A DNA stretch of 64,000 bases from Clarkia xantiana subsp. parviflora (GCA_036873135.1 JAPTYO010000010.1:15932772-15996771); one strand, 5' to 3'; shown: positions 36,184 to 48,789, numbered from the stretch's first letter. Numbers and translations are program-made. Notes: generated from the letters alone by a model not told the origin.

Positions 36184-36213
36184 CACACGCGCTGCGCGGG
36201 GAAAGCTGACTAG
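36184..36213 (+). mobile_element. Helitron 3' terminus (plus strand)
   Basis: A CGCGC-rich hairpin (CACGCGCTGCGCGGG, 36185-36200) is followed by GAAAGCTGA and CTAG before T, the Helitron 3' end pattern. The body would lie to the left. Confidence 0.6.
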
Positions 36214-36230
36214 TATTCTTAAAATTAGAA

Positions 36231-36777
36231 GGGATAAAAGGTACATTTCATAACACTTTTTTTTTTTATCGGAATCCATTTTTTATACCACTTATTATTT
36301 TTGTACACTTGTGGTACCATCTGTTTGCATTTTGTACCCTTTTAGTACATCCGTTAAATTTCTGTCTAATTTAGTTGTTAAGAGTCACATGATGTGCACG
36401 TAAGTGACCCTAAACTTTTAATTTTGTTCAATTTAGTCACTTTAATACATAGGTCCAGCTAGGTCAATTTGAGTCAAGGGTTTTATTTTGAAATTTTAGG
36501 AATAGAATTGAACAAAATAAAATTCAGGGAAGTATTAGGGGACTAAATTGAATAAAATTAAAAGTTTAGAGTCACTCACGTGCACGACACATGACTCTTA
36601 ACGGCTAAATCGGACAAAAATTTAACAGAGGTACTAAATGGTACAAAATGAAAAATGTTGGTACCAAAAGTGTACACACAAAAAAAACAAGTAGTATGAA
36701 AAGTAGATTCCGGTCAAACAAGTAGTATGAAGAGTACGTTTATCCCAAACAAGTAGTATGAAGAGTACGTTTATCCC
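36231..36777. mobile_element. Foldback element, GGGATAAA-ended variant
   Basis: GGGATAAAAGGTACATTTCA at the left is inverted against GAGTACGTTTATCCC at the right. The right terminal segment of about 36 bp (AAGTAGTATGAAGAGTACG and following) is tandemly duplicated (36717-36777). The arms share the AGTCACATG-type motif of the family. No clean target duplication. Confidence 0.65.
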
Positions 36778-37289
36778 AAATACGTAAATTCCTACTGTTA
36801 GTGCGCTTGTCATCTACTTTAATTTAATATTTATCAAACAGCACATGCTAATGTTTCATTTTGAAGTTTTTCTACTTTTTGTTTCACATACATACTATTT
36901 GCTAGATTTTCGTCTTTGTTAAACGAAATCACTCATGTTTAAGATATGCGGTGAAAACAAAATTAGCTAGCAATTTGTCTAACTAGTCAAATACCGGATA
37001 GCAATTTTCAAAACATTAGCTAGGAGTTTGCATGACTGGCCAATTAGCCGTAATTTTACAGATCGTTGATGTGTGTGATTTCATAAAGAACAAACGAAAA
37101 TCCGACAAAGCAAGAAGGACAGTACTTGCGTAAATAATGCAACAACGAAAAGTTTTGAAGGGGCAGAAGAGGAAAGGGTTCATTAATCGAGTAAATTCCG
37201 GGAGAGAAGTAGATCCCTTCCTAGAGTTTTCGGTCGTTACCCACAAAGCTCTGACCGCAATCATACTTTCAAGTCTTGAACTTGTGTCA
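36778..37289. other. Spacer, no recognised gene
   Basis: AT-rich. A plus-strand open frame from 37137 leads into the LINE fragment, but its first 50 residues are not recognised. Confidence 0.4.
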
Positions 37290-38380
37290 TCTGGTAACAG
37301 TGACGATGAGGCTAGTAACGGAAGACATCAACTAGATGTTGTAGTTTTGACTGAAACTATGATTAGTGGAGATAAACTTATACACCAAGCTTCAGGAATA
37401 CACATCAGCGCATTCAAGGAGATTGATTCTATAGGGCTGGCTTAGTGGTGGAATTTTGGAATCCTAGTAGGGTGAGCATTCAGGTCATGACTCACTCGTC
37501 TTAGTAAATTTTAAGAGATGCCGAATTTTTTTGGCCTTATCGATCTTGGCTTTTATGGTCCAAAGTTTACTTAGGCTAGAGTTTGTAGAAATGGTCAGTT
37601 GATCCAAGAGAGAGACTCGATAAGGTTGTAGCTAATTCAGATTGGCGAATTAAGTTCCTAAATGACAGTGTTAGGCATCTCCCTATAACAAAATGGAACA
37701 ATAGTCCCCTTCTTGTGTCCCTTGATTCCACTCATTTGTCTAATTCAAATAGACCTTTCCATATTAGAATTTATGTGGATGGATCATCCGAATTTCAAAA
37801 ATCGTGTGGTCCAGACTTGGAATAATGCTCTTTCCTGACAAAGCTAGAGCTTGGAATAATGAGACTTTTTGTAACATTTTTGCTAGGAAAATGAAAATTT
37901 TGGCTAGATTAAATTTTATTCAAAGGAGTTTGACGATTAGACCAAATCATTTTTTGCTTAATTTAGAAAGACAGCTCAAAATTGATTTCTCAAATACTCT
38001 AAATCAAGAAGAAAAGCTTTGGGCCATTAAATCTAGGACCAAATGGATCTCAGATGGAGATAGAAATACTCGTTATTATCATGTCACTACACTTGTTTAA
38101 AGAAACCATAGTAAAATCAGAGCAATTAGGGATAACATGGAGAATTAGATTCACGATATGGATGATGTCAAAACTGAGTTCCAATTATTTTTCAAAAAGT
38201 TGCTAGAAACCAGTAAAGTTGAAATCCCTATTTAGAACAATTGTATCATGGTTCCTTTTAGTACTATTTCTTATTACTTGAAAAACAAGTTAAAGTGTCA
38301 TATCACTGAGGTTGAGATTTTTCTAGGCTGTCAGTTGCTTAGGGCCCTTAAAATCTCCTAGTCTTGATGGTTTGCATCCA
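37290..38380 (+). pseudogene. LINE (L1-type) fragment: endonuclease and start of RT
   Basis: Pieces in several frames match plant LINE ORF2. QLDVVVLTETMISGDKL (near 37330) and DLGFYGPKFTW (near 37543) are from the AP endonuclease. ERLDKVVANSDWRIKFL (37610) and MWMDHPNFKNRVVQTWNNAL (37770) follow. LWAIKSRTKWISDGDRNTRY (38020) precedes the RT, and KISXSLDGLHPF-like RT start is at 38350. Stops and frameshifts are frequent. No RT catalytic box, 3' tail or target duplication is present, so it is an internal fragment. Confidence 0.88.
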
Positions 38381-39329
38381 TTTCATTCACTTACTCCGTG
38401 CACATGGCGCCTCCAACAGTAGGAATTTACGTATTTGTCCCCATTGATCAGGTGAGCGTGAAATGTTAACGATGTCCATTGTTTTCAACTGTGTTGATTG
38501 CCCAAAATACTAGATGGGCCTGGTTGGATTGGGCTTGTAACAGTGTTGGTCTACATTCGTGGCTGGTTCTCAGATTTGCGAGTACAAAAAAAACTGAATA
38601 ATAATCACGGAATGTAATCGGGACGATCATTACGTAGCGGGATAGGTTTAAAGTTGTCACTACTTTCTGATTCATTTCCTTCGCCAACAAAATAAAATCA
38701 GAACGAAGCCAGAAATCGAACTAAGGGACAAAGTTTATTATTGAAATTTTTATAGATACTAATTTTATTTTATTTTTTAAAGTAGGATTCGATGGTAATC
38801 GAGAAATTAAATTGAATCGTTCATACTTTTATTTAAACAGCTCTGAATTGTTAAATTGTTCATGTTTTTACTTTAACACTTCTCAATTGTTTTTACTTTT
38901 ATTTTTTCATCATTTATAGATTTTGTTTTACTTCTAGTAAAAAATTGCTCGGTATTTAAAAAACTATATCCATATCTTTTGTTAATGAAAAATCATCTTT
39001 AAGAGCACAAATCTTTGTAATTAGACTATTTGTTATCCCCACCCTCTTCTGAAAAATGCTAATCCACCCACCTCATGTGTTTCTTAGAACACCACCAGCT
39101 CTAGCAGGACATGGACTTCTTATGGCTGAACCATGTGTATTGAGTATGGTCCAACCATGAGTGGGGAGTCCAACATACATTAATGACTGACGTTGTTCTC
39201 AAACTCTTTGATTTTTCAATGAGGGTGGACATATATCTCTAACCTGATAAACAAAAAGTTTAGGCAAATTTGAAGAAAATGTGGTATTCTTTAAAAAAAA
39301 AATACTATTTGTATTCTTCCAAATGCAAC
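38381..39329. other. Spacer, no recognised gene
   Basis: No coding homology is seen. Moderately AT-rich. Confidence 0.4.
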
Positions 39330-39535
39330 TTCATTTTAACCCCGAAGGATGTTGAGAGATGTTCCCGCAATTTGAGTTAAGCCAATTAGATATACTTTCA
39401 GAATAGAAATTAGAGTAGTATCATGAAACTCAAGTTCAAACCAAATATTTTTTGCAACCACGACAATCTCGTAGGACATGGATGATATCCTCCTCCTCTT
39501 GGTTAGACTAGAAACATTAAGTAGACACATTAATG
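39330..39535 (-). pseudogene. LINE RNase H/zf-RVT-region fragment
   Basis: The minus strand reads EEEDIIHVLRDCRG then, after a frame change, KNIWFELEF. This resembles the ET-xxHxLxDC zinc-binding RVT tail that follows RT in plant LINEs. Opposite strand to the LINE fragment at 37290, so it is a different insertion. Confidence 0.5.
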
Positions 39536-40122
39536 TCTTTTATGTTCAGGTGTTGAGTTGTCGAGTTCATTCTATGGTTACAAAACTAAATGAATTCTTT
39601 AATCCTATAAATGGTTTTACAATTCCAAATCCAATACAAACATCATTGATCGACATTCTTATATACACAGTTTCTCTCTTTTAATAATTGGTGGGCTGAA
39701 GCAACTACATGATTTTCATAATAGGAGTCCGTCTAAACTATTTTATCAATCCTCTCAGAAATTTGATAATTGAAACGAGATAATTTTTTCTTTAATGAAA
39801 TTAGGAAAGTGAAAAGACACACCAGGCATACCTTAGTTCTCCTAATGAGTTTTGCAATGCATTCTCAAATTGCTTCTACACTTAAAAGCACTTTGGACGA
39901 AAGATGTATCGGTTGGTAACAGACTCAATATTTTTTTTCTTCAAAACATTGCTTTCTAAAACACAATATTTACCCTTAAATTTTTTTTATAAACCCTAAA
40001 CCAAACTTGAATAAAAATTTGCATATTTATAAACCTTAACAATACTTTTTGTTATATAAATAATTTTATATATAAATTTTTAATGAAGTTCTATTAATAA
40101 ACTTATGTTATCATTATATTTC
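39536..40122. other. AT-rich spacer
   Basis: No gene or repeat structure recognised. Confidence 0.4.
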
Positions 40123-40633
40123 GGTTAAATGCTCTTTTAGTGTCATATATTTGACCAAAGTTGACTTTTGATGCAATACAATTTTTTTTTGTAGACTTTT
40201 GGTGTCTTATGTTTGCGTTTTGTAGACTTTTGGTGCATCTGTTAAGTTGACAATTAAATACTTTTATTTTGTTTAATTTAGTCCTCCAAATTATATCCCT
40301 TACTTTTGATTTTTACAATTTAGTCCCAAAGATTTCAAATCAGACCTAGTTCGAAAATTGACCGAGTCAGGGTCCGATCCAACCTCGCCAGCGTCATACC
40401 CATAATTGGAATATTTGGGGGGTTAATTGTAAAAATAAAAAGTTAGGTAAATAAATTGGAGGACTAAGTTGAACAAAATAAAAATATTAAATGGTCAAAT
40501 TTAACGTTTGACTAACGGGTGCACCAAAAGTCTACAAAACGCAAACGTATAACACCAAAAGTTATTAAAAAAACGATATGACACCAAATGCCAAATTTGG
40601 TCAAACATATAGCGCCAAAAGACTCTTTAGCCC
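40123..40633. mobile_element. Foldback element, short variant
   Basis: GGTTAAATGCTCTTTTAGTG at the left is inverted against CCAAAAGACTCTTTAGCCC at the right. The arms continue through TTGGTGCATCTGTTA / TAACGGGTGCACCAAAAG. The core is only a short AGACCTAGTTCG-type segment. No clean target duplication. Confidence 0.65.
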
Positions 40634-41479
40634 ATACTATTTATAAAAATTTATTATAATAATTACTATTATTATTATAATGTAGAAACATACTAAAGAA
40701 CATGATAAGTTATCCATATGAAAAGTAAGTCGAGATTGTTATAGGTACAACCGCATTGCATAATCATATTCGATGTCACTCAGCTAGTGATCATCACTTT
40801 AAAAAAGCGGAACTAGATACAAAGTACAGAAGACACGTTGAGTATAGTGATGACAATGACAATAGACCATCAAATAATACATCATTGGAGATGTCAAATT
40901 TACGTGATAAAATAACTACAAATTTGATGAGATAACTATATATATATATATATATATATATAGTTATGATTCTTCTTATTTTACAATATTAGGTGTTTTA
41001 ATAAAAAAATTATGTTTATTAAATTTAATTTGTTATTACAAGTTTTTTATTATTATAATATATTATATATTGAATATACCATATTGTATCATCGCCAAGA
41101 GAGGTTATAGGGGGTGCTAATCGTATGATTCGTGGGAAGGGTTCTCTGATGCTAGAAGGGAGTCGGACTCTAGCGATCCAAAGCAATACTTAGCTAATAT
41201 TGTAATATTTAAATATTATATTAATATATGTTATTAAATTAAGATATTTTAGTCTATAGTTAATTGAGTCCATCAAACCCAAATGTTTTTTTTTTTTTAC
41301 AGGGGTTGTTAACTTCAGTTTGGTGTCTTAGGCTGCTCTAAGGTTCTGCGCTCAAATAAAGTGTCTGCTGACTTGATGTTAGCTTTTGATATTGAGGAAT
41401 TGCGGTCGATGAGCAATCAACAGAATGTCAAAACAGATATTATTAAAGATTGCACTGAACTGAATGAAGAAAAGTTTTT
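40634..41479. repeat. AT-rich spacer with (TA)n microsatellite near 40936-40962
   Basis: No gene is seen. A TA dinucleotide run lies near 40936-40962. Confidence 0.5.
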
Positions 41480-41722
41480 GGTATTTACATATTTTGAAAT
41501 ACCTTACAACTTTCAGACACCTTAAAGCAACAACAATAATAATTAAGACATTCTATTTCAACCACTTTAAACTTACGGACACCTAAAACCAACAATAATA
41601 ATAGTTGAAACATTCTATTTCAACGACTTAAAGCCTTTAGACGCCTAAAAGCAACAACAATATTATTTATGACATTCTATTTCAACGACTTGAATCATTC
41701 AGACACCTAAAATTAACAACAA
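41480..41722. repeat. ~67-bp tandem repeat (3-4 units)
   Basis: Units contain TTTCAACGACTT, CAGACACCTAAAA and CAACAACAATAAT in the same order, near 41500, 41565, 41630 and 41695. It adjoins the minisatellite at 41745, and may be part of the same foldback-type element as 41990-42140. Confidence 0.65.
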
Positions 41723-41744
41723 TACTTCATACCTTCTTGTCATC

Positions 41745-41945
41745 GGCCGGCCGAAGTTGGGTGGCGGTCGCCGGAGTTGTGGCAGTCGCCAGAGTTGTGG
41801 CAGTCGCCGGAGTTGTGGCAGTCGCCGGAGCCGGGGTGGTGGTCGCCGGAGCCGCGGTGGCGGTCGTCGGAGCCGTGGTGGTCGCCGGAGTTGGGTGGCG
41901 GTCACCGGATTCGGGGTGGTGGTCGCCGGAGCTGGGGTGGTGGTT
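41745..41945. repeat. GC-rich minisatellite (GTCGCCGGAGTTGTGGCA unit)
   Basis: About ten 18-21 bp units of GTGGCAGTCGCCGGAGTT and variants. It is the same CGCCGGAG theme as the array at 24735-24975. The downstream flank (TTAAATTTAACCCTAAAAAT then GGACGG) also resembles that element's GGACGGAGA arm. The Ala/Val- and Arg/Ser-rich open frames over it are compositional artefacts. Confidence 0.75.
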
Positions 41946-42857
41946 GTTTTAGTTTGACTTCAGGGGTGATTTTTTCATTTCGCATTTCCTCAAATAAGGT
42001 ATTAAATAAAACAAAATATTAAAAGGGGTAAAATGGTCATTTCATACCACTATGTTAAATTTAACCCTAAAAATGGACGGAAAATCAAATTTCAACAAAG
42101 TTAAAACATCAGACACTCCATATTAACATTTTAAACTTCAGATATCAACAGTTAACATAAACCATTATTAAGATATTTCATAGGTTATTGACCCAAAAAG
42201 TTATTTTCTAAAGCAAAAGCATGTCAAACTCACCCTAACAATGACTTTGACTTTCAAAGAACGCTTGAATTTAAGAAGGGGCCTTCAATAAGACTTCTCA
42301 ATGAGAAATTATCAATCCATTTGTTATTTCATAAGCTTATTTGATCCCACTATAATCTAGCCTAACCCTTCGTCAATAGTATTCTCACCTTCTTTAATTG
42401 CTTGTCAGGTGCAAGTACTCGACGTGGTTCGACCATTTGCATGGTTGCAATATATAGCCTTAAGAATGGATGCCAAGGAGTTTCAGACTTACTTGATCTC
42501 CAAGTAAAGTAAAGTTAGCTAGCATAGCTTTGTTTCTATACTTACTAGCTGATATTGCTAGATCACCTTGCTCTTTAGGTAGGTAATCTAACAATGTCCC
42601 AAAAAATAGCTTGCATTAATTTCTCTTCATTGGTAGACATCACCAAAAAAAAAAAATCGATTGACCTTATCATTATATAACTCATTATATGTAGAAGCAG
42701 GAAGTAATGTGCAATGGATTGAAGGTTAAGACATAATTTACGAGGATGTTCCTGCGAGCCATCCAAGCATTTTAAACATGTTACTTTGATTTATCTTCAT
42801 TAATCAATTAATCACAAAATCAAAATGTTATCAACTTCGACATGAAAGATCCAAAGA
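41946..42857. other. Spacer, no recognised gene
   Basis: No coding homology is seen. It may contain the right arm of the element holding the minisatellite (to about 42180). Confidence 0.4.
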
Positions 42858-43330
42858 TTAGGGCCGGCAATTCTTGCACGGCATGATGAGGCAACACAAA
42901 CACGACAATGAAAATTACGAATATGAGTCAATTATTTTCCTGTCGTGTAGAAATCGGATTGTACAAAATCCGTGTAAAAAATTATATCGTGTTCGTGTTT
43001 GATATCAATTTACACGACCTGTCACGTTAACAAAAAATTCTTATACAAATAATCATATCTAAACCTAAAACGACCTCATTTTCTAATCCGTACTTTATGG
43101 AGTTTGAATTGAACTATTTATATAGAGTAATTTTTAATTTTTTATTTAAAAACTGTTATATGTGAATTCGTTATTCATTTTACTATAACTTTTTTGTATT
43201 CTATTGTAATTATCTCGTATCTTGTTCGTGCCGAGCTAAATTAACACAATTTTATATCGGGTTGTGTTTGGACCAATCCTCCAGAACACGATACGAGTAC
43301 AGCACGCCGGACACGAATTGCCAGTTCTTC
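42858..43330. mobile_element. Degenerate hAT-like non-autonomous element
   Basis: The left end TTAGGGCCGGCAATTCTTGC and the complement of the right end, AACTGGCAATTCGTGTCCGG, are imperfect inverted repeats. Subterminal CACGAC/GTCGTG words are repeated, as in plant hAT MITEs. No target duplication could be confirmed. Confidence 0.5.
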
Positions 43331-43676
43331 CGAAAATGCGCAATTCGACCCGAATAAGATGGACTTGGACCGGACCCAACTTCTGTCCTGGCCCCCACGT
43401 TGTCTGTCCGTCTATCTTTAATTTATTTCTCTTGGAAAAAGTAAATCCGTTGTTCGAAATTCGAATACGTCAGCGGGGCCCAGATCGTTTTCCAATTCCT
43501 TCTTTCCTTACTTCCGCACGTCTCGTCCACCGTAACCGTCAATCCCGCCCCTTCCCGGAGTTCCGTTTCTTCATCAACGGCCACCACTCCTTCTTCCCCA
43601 TCTTCTGCGTCAACTCCCCCTTACAAACCCTAAATCCAACCGCCACCGCAAGGAACCACGCAGCTCGGGAGGAGGG

Positions 43677-46050
43677 ATGGGAGTTGATTATTACAACATA
43701 CTCAAGGTAAATCGGAACGCGAGCGACGATGATCTCAAGAAAGCGTACAAGAGGCTCGCCATGATATGGCACCCTGACAAGAACCCTACTAACAAGCGCA
43801 GCGAGGCGGAGGCCAAATTTAAGCAGATATCCGAAGCTTATGATGTCCTTAGCGATCCCCAGAAGCGCCAGATCTACGATCTGCATGGCGAGGAGGGCCT
43901 CAAGTCCGGCCAGTTTCCGCCGCCTCCCAACAGGAGTACCTCCGCCCGGTACCGGTCGCAGCAGCCGGGCTTTGGTAACGGCAATAACCAGCACAATGGA
44001 ACCTTTAGGTTTAACCCGAGGGATGCGGAGGATATTTACGCGGAGTTTTTTGGATCGGAGACTGGTACCGGAGGGAGACCAAGGGGATACAGAGATGGGT
44101 ATTTTAGGTCGACGACTAACGGGGTTGACTCAGCGAGTGCTGGCAGCAGCAGCGGCGTGGAAACGAGGAAGATGCCTCCAATTGAGAATGTGTTGCCCTG
44201 CAGCTTGGAGGATCTCTACAAGGGAGCAAAGAAGAAGATGAAGATTTCAAGAACGGCCGTTGATGCCTTCGGGTATGCCAACTCACTCTATGGATTGTTG
44301 TCGTTCTTGATTTGGTTATCAGTTATCTCTGAATAGATAGAAGACTGGTTTCTGAAGGTTATAGACACTAGAGTTTGTTTATAAAGATGTGATCTTTAGT
44401 AATTTATCTAGTTACAATGATAGAATAAGTTGATTTTTTTGTGTGTGATAAAAGCCGTAAAAGGATGCCCTATGTTTCCAAGAATTACTTTGCCAGTAAG
44501 AATATCTTCAAGAAACTCCAAATTATGATGTTTGTCACTGGTCAAGAGTTCTGTATTAGAATGTGTCTAGATTTTGACTAACAAATGGTACAGTTCTCGT
44601 TAGCTTGAGGGTGCTATATGAGGCCGCATGAGGTTAAGGTGAAAGAGGACTTCATATAATTTTAAACAAACATGTCCTCTGCTCTCCTAGATTTAGTTTG
44701 CTAGTCACAGGTTCTTGAGATGAGACTTGCACACTATAAGCCTCTACCTTTCTTTTGGTGCTCAGTTGTAGCTACAGATTTAGTAGTTAACCTTGAAGTG
44801 ATTTTTCTGGCGGGGGCACAAGCATGGTATAGGTCGCTAGTTGTTCTTAAGAGCTGAATCAGCGTTATTGGTGAAAGCTAAACTCTGATGAAGATAGTTA
44901 TGGATGAGACTGAAAGGGAACTAGTTAATGTGGGATGTGGAAAGATGATTAGATAAAGGAGAAGTGTTAATCTTATTCTCATATCACTTTTGTATATCGG
45001 AAGTCAGAACTGTAATTGGTCACTTTAGGTACAATTTAAATTTTGAAAATCCTGATGTTTGAAGAGCCCACTTTATGGAACCGGATTAAGACTGTTCACT
45101 TTTGGTAAGAACTTGATCTGAGGATCTAAGATGGAAGAGAAGTTCTACGCCTCTTGTCCCACTCTGTTCTTTCATGTATGCTTTGCTACAATACGAGTTA
45201 AAAATCTCTAATTTTGGGGGGTCTGGCTAGATTGGGGTGCTGATAAATTGATACTACTGTCTTTTGTTTGTTTTTTTTTTTTTGCTTTTTTATTTATTTT
45301 TTATTTTGCAACAATATCAGCTGCATTTTTAACTGAGAATGCCCTATAGGCAAAGGAGGGTGAGCTATCAAATGAACTGTATGAGTCATCTTTCTTTTTG
45401 CTTAAAACTAGATGTGCTAATCTTGTTTAGAGATCTGTGATCCATTAAGTAGCACATACACATGTGCGATGATCAGAGAAGTAGAGCATACACATGTTTT
45501 TGGTTATGTTCTGCATGATTAACCATTAGTTATTATGTCAATGTTACTTTGACGTTGAATCACTATTTAGCCCTTACACTTCAGAACTCTTCTGTTTTGC
45601 AGCAAAGCTCGTATTGTGGAGGAGATACTGACTATTGAGATCAGACCTGGATGGAAGAAGGGCACTAAGATAACTTTTCCAGAGAAGGGAAACCAGGATT
45701 TTGGAGTTATTCCTGCAGATATTATATTTATAGTTGATGAGAAACCACACACAGTATACAAGAGGGATGGAAACGATTTGGTAATCGACAAGGAGATAAC
45801 CTTGCTGGAGGCGCTTACCGGTAAAACCCTTGATCTCACTACCTTAGATGGAAGGAATCTGATGATCCAACTTACAAGTATTGTTAAACCTGGAGATGAG
45901 ATGTTGGTGCCCGGTGAAGGGATGCCAATCTCCCGGGAACCTGGAAAAAAGGGCAATTTGAGGGTCAAATTTGATGTCAAGTACCCTGCAAGACTGAATT
46001 CAGAACAGAAATCTGAACTGAAAAGGGTTTTGGGTGGAGTAGTATCATGA
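43677..46050 (+). CDS. Class B DnaJ/Hsp40 co-chaperone (two exons)
   Basis: Exon 1 is 43677-44272 and exon 2 is 45603-46050, joined by a 1.33-kb GT-AG intron (donor GG|GTATGC, acceptor TTTGCAG|C) to give 347 residues. The J domain (1-70) has HPD at 32-34. A Gly-rich, asparagine-containing linker follows, then the two C-terminal substrate-binding domains ([80 protein letters not shown]). There is no zinc finger, so it is class B, like Arabidopsis At2g20560/At4g28480. It stimulates Hsp70 ATPase and delivers clients, probably in the cytosol. An Ile precedes WHPD (LAMIWHPD) where relatives usually have Lys. Length and ends look complete. Confidence 0.92.
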
Positions 46051-46306
46051 TGTTGATGAAGAAGTTGGTAATCGTTCATTTGGAAGGTGAATCGTGTTTA
46101 ACAACACGATTAAGAGCTGCAGTTCAGTTCTATTGGACGGTGGATGTAGATATCCAAATTCGGGTTCTTTGTTTTTCCAGTCAGCAGCAGCATGCATGAA
46201 GGACCTAATTATTAGTGGACAGTAAGTAGGGGTTGGTGTAGGAAGGATATTCATTTATTATTGAATTTTGCTTCTGCTTCTGCAAGCAGACTGATAAGGG
46301 TGTTGA

Positions 46307-46312
46307 AATAAA
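46307..46312 (+). promoter_or_regulatory. Candidate polyadenylation signal of DnaJ gene
   Basis: AATAAA lies 257 bases past the stop codon, a normal 3' UTR length for plants. Confidence 0.45.
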
Positions 46313-47084
46313 GGATTCAACATATGTGTACAGTAAATACATATTTATAAGTTGTTACTGTTATTCTGTTATGATGATGTATCTTCTTCCTCTCAACGCG
46401 TGTTTTCATCGCGAATTAGCTGTGCAGCAGTAGCATTCAAACTATTCTTGTTAGACATTGTAATGAACTTCTATCCACATCTCATACAGGGTTACATTGA
46501 GTTTGCTATGAACTGTTCTGTTCTGCTATGCTATGCATTTCTTTGGTTATTGTTCCAAAGATGTCAATGTATGTCTCTTTTTTGTTAACACCTCATTTAG
46601 CTAGCCAGATGGCTACTTTGTTCGCCTTATGTTTGCCTCATGTAAATACTAAGGTAATATGCATTTGGGGATAGAACTAAAAGATTTAGAACTCAGAGTT
46701 GAAACTTTTGTTATGTGTTATTATTTAATTTAATCAAACATAAGTATATTTGTTCTTTTGTTTATATATATGAGGCGAGGAAAGGAATAATCCAATATGT
46801 TCCTTTTGGTTAATCTCATGATACAAGATATAAGTTCAAAGATTGGATGTGTATCTTTGTGCAATAGGTAGTAGTGTGGTGGTCATAGTTCAGAACAACA
46901 TATCTTTTTCTTCAGTGTGATTTTATTTATTTACAGAGCAAAGCCCACCCAAGTGCAGCTGAGATAAGGAACAGTTGCATTGGATGAGGCCGAAGCAGAG
47001 GCAAGCCCACATATGGATGAGGCCCTGAGAGTGTAGAACTTCTTCATCTCAGTTCTTTTAACTTAAAAAATTTACATGTATATG
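46313..47084. other. Spacer downstream of DnaJ
   Basis: No gene recognised. Confidence 0.4.
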
Positions 47085-47470
47085 TCATTATTTTCTTGGT
47101 ACAATAGATTTTTTTCATATTTCTTTAAAACACGTATTGCGTATTCGTTAGTGAACTATTGATTTTGTCGTTAAGTAGCATATGACTTGTACTCAAAGTT
47201 TTTTTCTGTTCAATTTAGTCCCTCTAGTATATTTTTAACTTTTTTTTTAATTTTTTATTTATTTTGTATAATTTAGTTCATAAAGTTTTTCCAAACGGAC
47301 ATTTGGCTCGGTGGACCGAGCCCGGGTCGAGCCCAATGTTAGGTCCAACCCTGGTTCACCGAGCCAAGAATCCGATTCGAACAAAATTATACAAAGAAAA
47401 GGATATATTAAAAGATAGGGATATACTAGAATGACTAAACTTGACAAAATAAAAGTTAGAGGTTAAGTCG
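47085..47470. mobile_element. Degenerate foldback-type repeat
   Basis: CTGTTCAATTTAGTCCCTCTAGTATA (47208 onward) and TATACTAGAATGACTAAACT (47421) are inverted, and the core has GGACCGAGCCCGGG-type palindromic words. It resembles the foldback family, but the ends are eroded. Confidence 0.4.
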
Positions 47471-47579
47471 CCTGCTACTTACAGACTCATCTCATGATAC
47501 AAGATATAGTTCAAAGATTGAATTATCTTGCAGTCAGAAAGAATCTTAGTCGAATACAACAGTCTTTTTTTTTTCAATA

Positions 47580-47865
47580 AAAAGAACAGGCTAGTAGTGG
47601 CGACCCTAGGCCCATCCCGTTACGTAATGTTCAGGCTCTCCTGCTCACTGTTGCGTCCGAATCCAACCGGGGAGTCGGACTCTTCGACACTTCGGGTTGT
47701 GATCGTGTCGGGTTGTCGAATGACTACAACTGGCTTTCGGATGACGACACCTGGTTGTCGGTAATGTGCACTTCGCGTGTTCCTTACCTACACTGGCTAT
47801 GTCATTCATTGGACGTAGGGTCCATCCAAGGCGTCGACACGACCGACGTTTAGACTCAATCAACT
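47580..47865. repeat. Dispersed repeat related to 31412-31850
   Basis: It shares TAGTAGTGGCGACC, ACGTAATGTTC and GGTCCATCCAAG words with the other copy. The middle here contains TTGTCGAATGACTACAACTG-type repeats. Its relationship to the Tat element that starts downstream is unknown. Confidence 0.4.
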
Positions 47866-48009
47866 AAGTCCTTCTCTAGAAGATGTTTTGAATTAGAAAT
47901 TTCAGATTTGCCACTCATGTACATAATTATTGTTGATTATTTTCGTTAAATTTTCTTTTTCAAAAAAAAAAAAAAAACAAAGAAAAAAAAAAAAAGAAAT
48001 CATTTTCTT

Positions 48010-48650
48010 TAGGGTCACAGCCGCCCTTTAATCGGCTACAGAAAAATAAAGAGAGTTTTTATGTAAATTTTGTGAGAGCAGTGAAAAAATAGAAGGGTCA
48101 CGGTTGTCCCTAAATCAACTATAAATAAAAAGGGTCTCAGTCGTCTCTAAAACGATTATAAAGAAAGGGCCACAACCACCCTCCAAACGGCTAAAAAAAA
48201 AAAAAAAAAGAGTGATCCCGTGATCCCTGTGAGAGTGGGGGAATAAAAAGGGCCACATCCACCCTTAAAATGGCTACACAAAAAGAGTGATATCGCGAAA
48301 CCGATGAGGGCGGGAAAATAAAAGAAATGGTCACAGTCGTCCCTCAAACGGCTACAGTCAAAAGAGCGATCCCGGAACATCGATGGCGGATATTAAGTGA
48401 AAGGGCCACAACCAACCTCAAAATGGTTACATGCAAAAAGTGTTTCTCGGATCAGAGACGAGGAATGAAGGGCCACAACCACCCTCCAAATGGCTACAAT
48501 CAAAAGAGCTCCCTCAATATTGAAGACGATGAGAAAAGGGTCACAACCACCCTCCAAAGGGCTACAAATACTCCCGCGTCGAGGCGGAAAATAAAGTACG
48601 GGTCACAGCCACCGTTTAATCGGCTACCAAATAAAGAGTGCTTCCGCTAG
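48010..48650 (+). repeat. ~75-bp tandem repeats in 3' region of Tat element
   Basis: About ten units begin GGGTCACAACCACCCTCCAA or variants, continue ATGGCTACAA and AAAGAG, and start near 48014, 48095, 48164, 48250, 48329, 48402, 48470, 48538 and 48599. Inverted diverged copies lie at 19770-20130. They sit upstream of the polypurine tract and LTR, as in plant Tat elements. Confidence 0.8.
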
Positions 48651-48789
48651 GTTGAAAACCCGAAAGGGAGGCCTAGACAAAATCAGGAAATGAGGGGCAT
48701 GGTTGCAAATTCAGAAATTGCAATCATGGCAAAATGAGAGAAAATAAACTGAGGGGCACGGTCGGAAATCTCTCAATCGGCCGTGGCAA

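Noticed and set aside
38400..38440. ATGGCGCCTCC, resembling a gypsy primer site
   Set aside because: No LTR end precedes it on either strand and no gag follows.
41737..42022. Ala/Val-, Arg/Ser- and Trp-rich open frames
   Set aside because: By-products of the GTCGCCGGAG minisatellite in three frames.
43430..43680. Possible heat-shock elements upstream of DnaJ
   Set aside because: TTC/GAA triplets occur but not with the required 2-base spacing of nGAAnnTTCnnGAAn.
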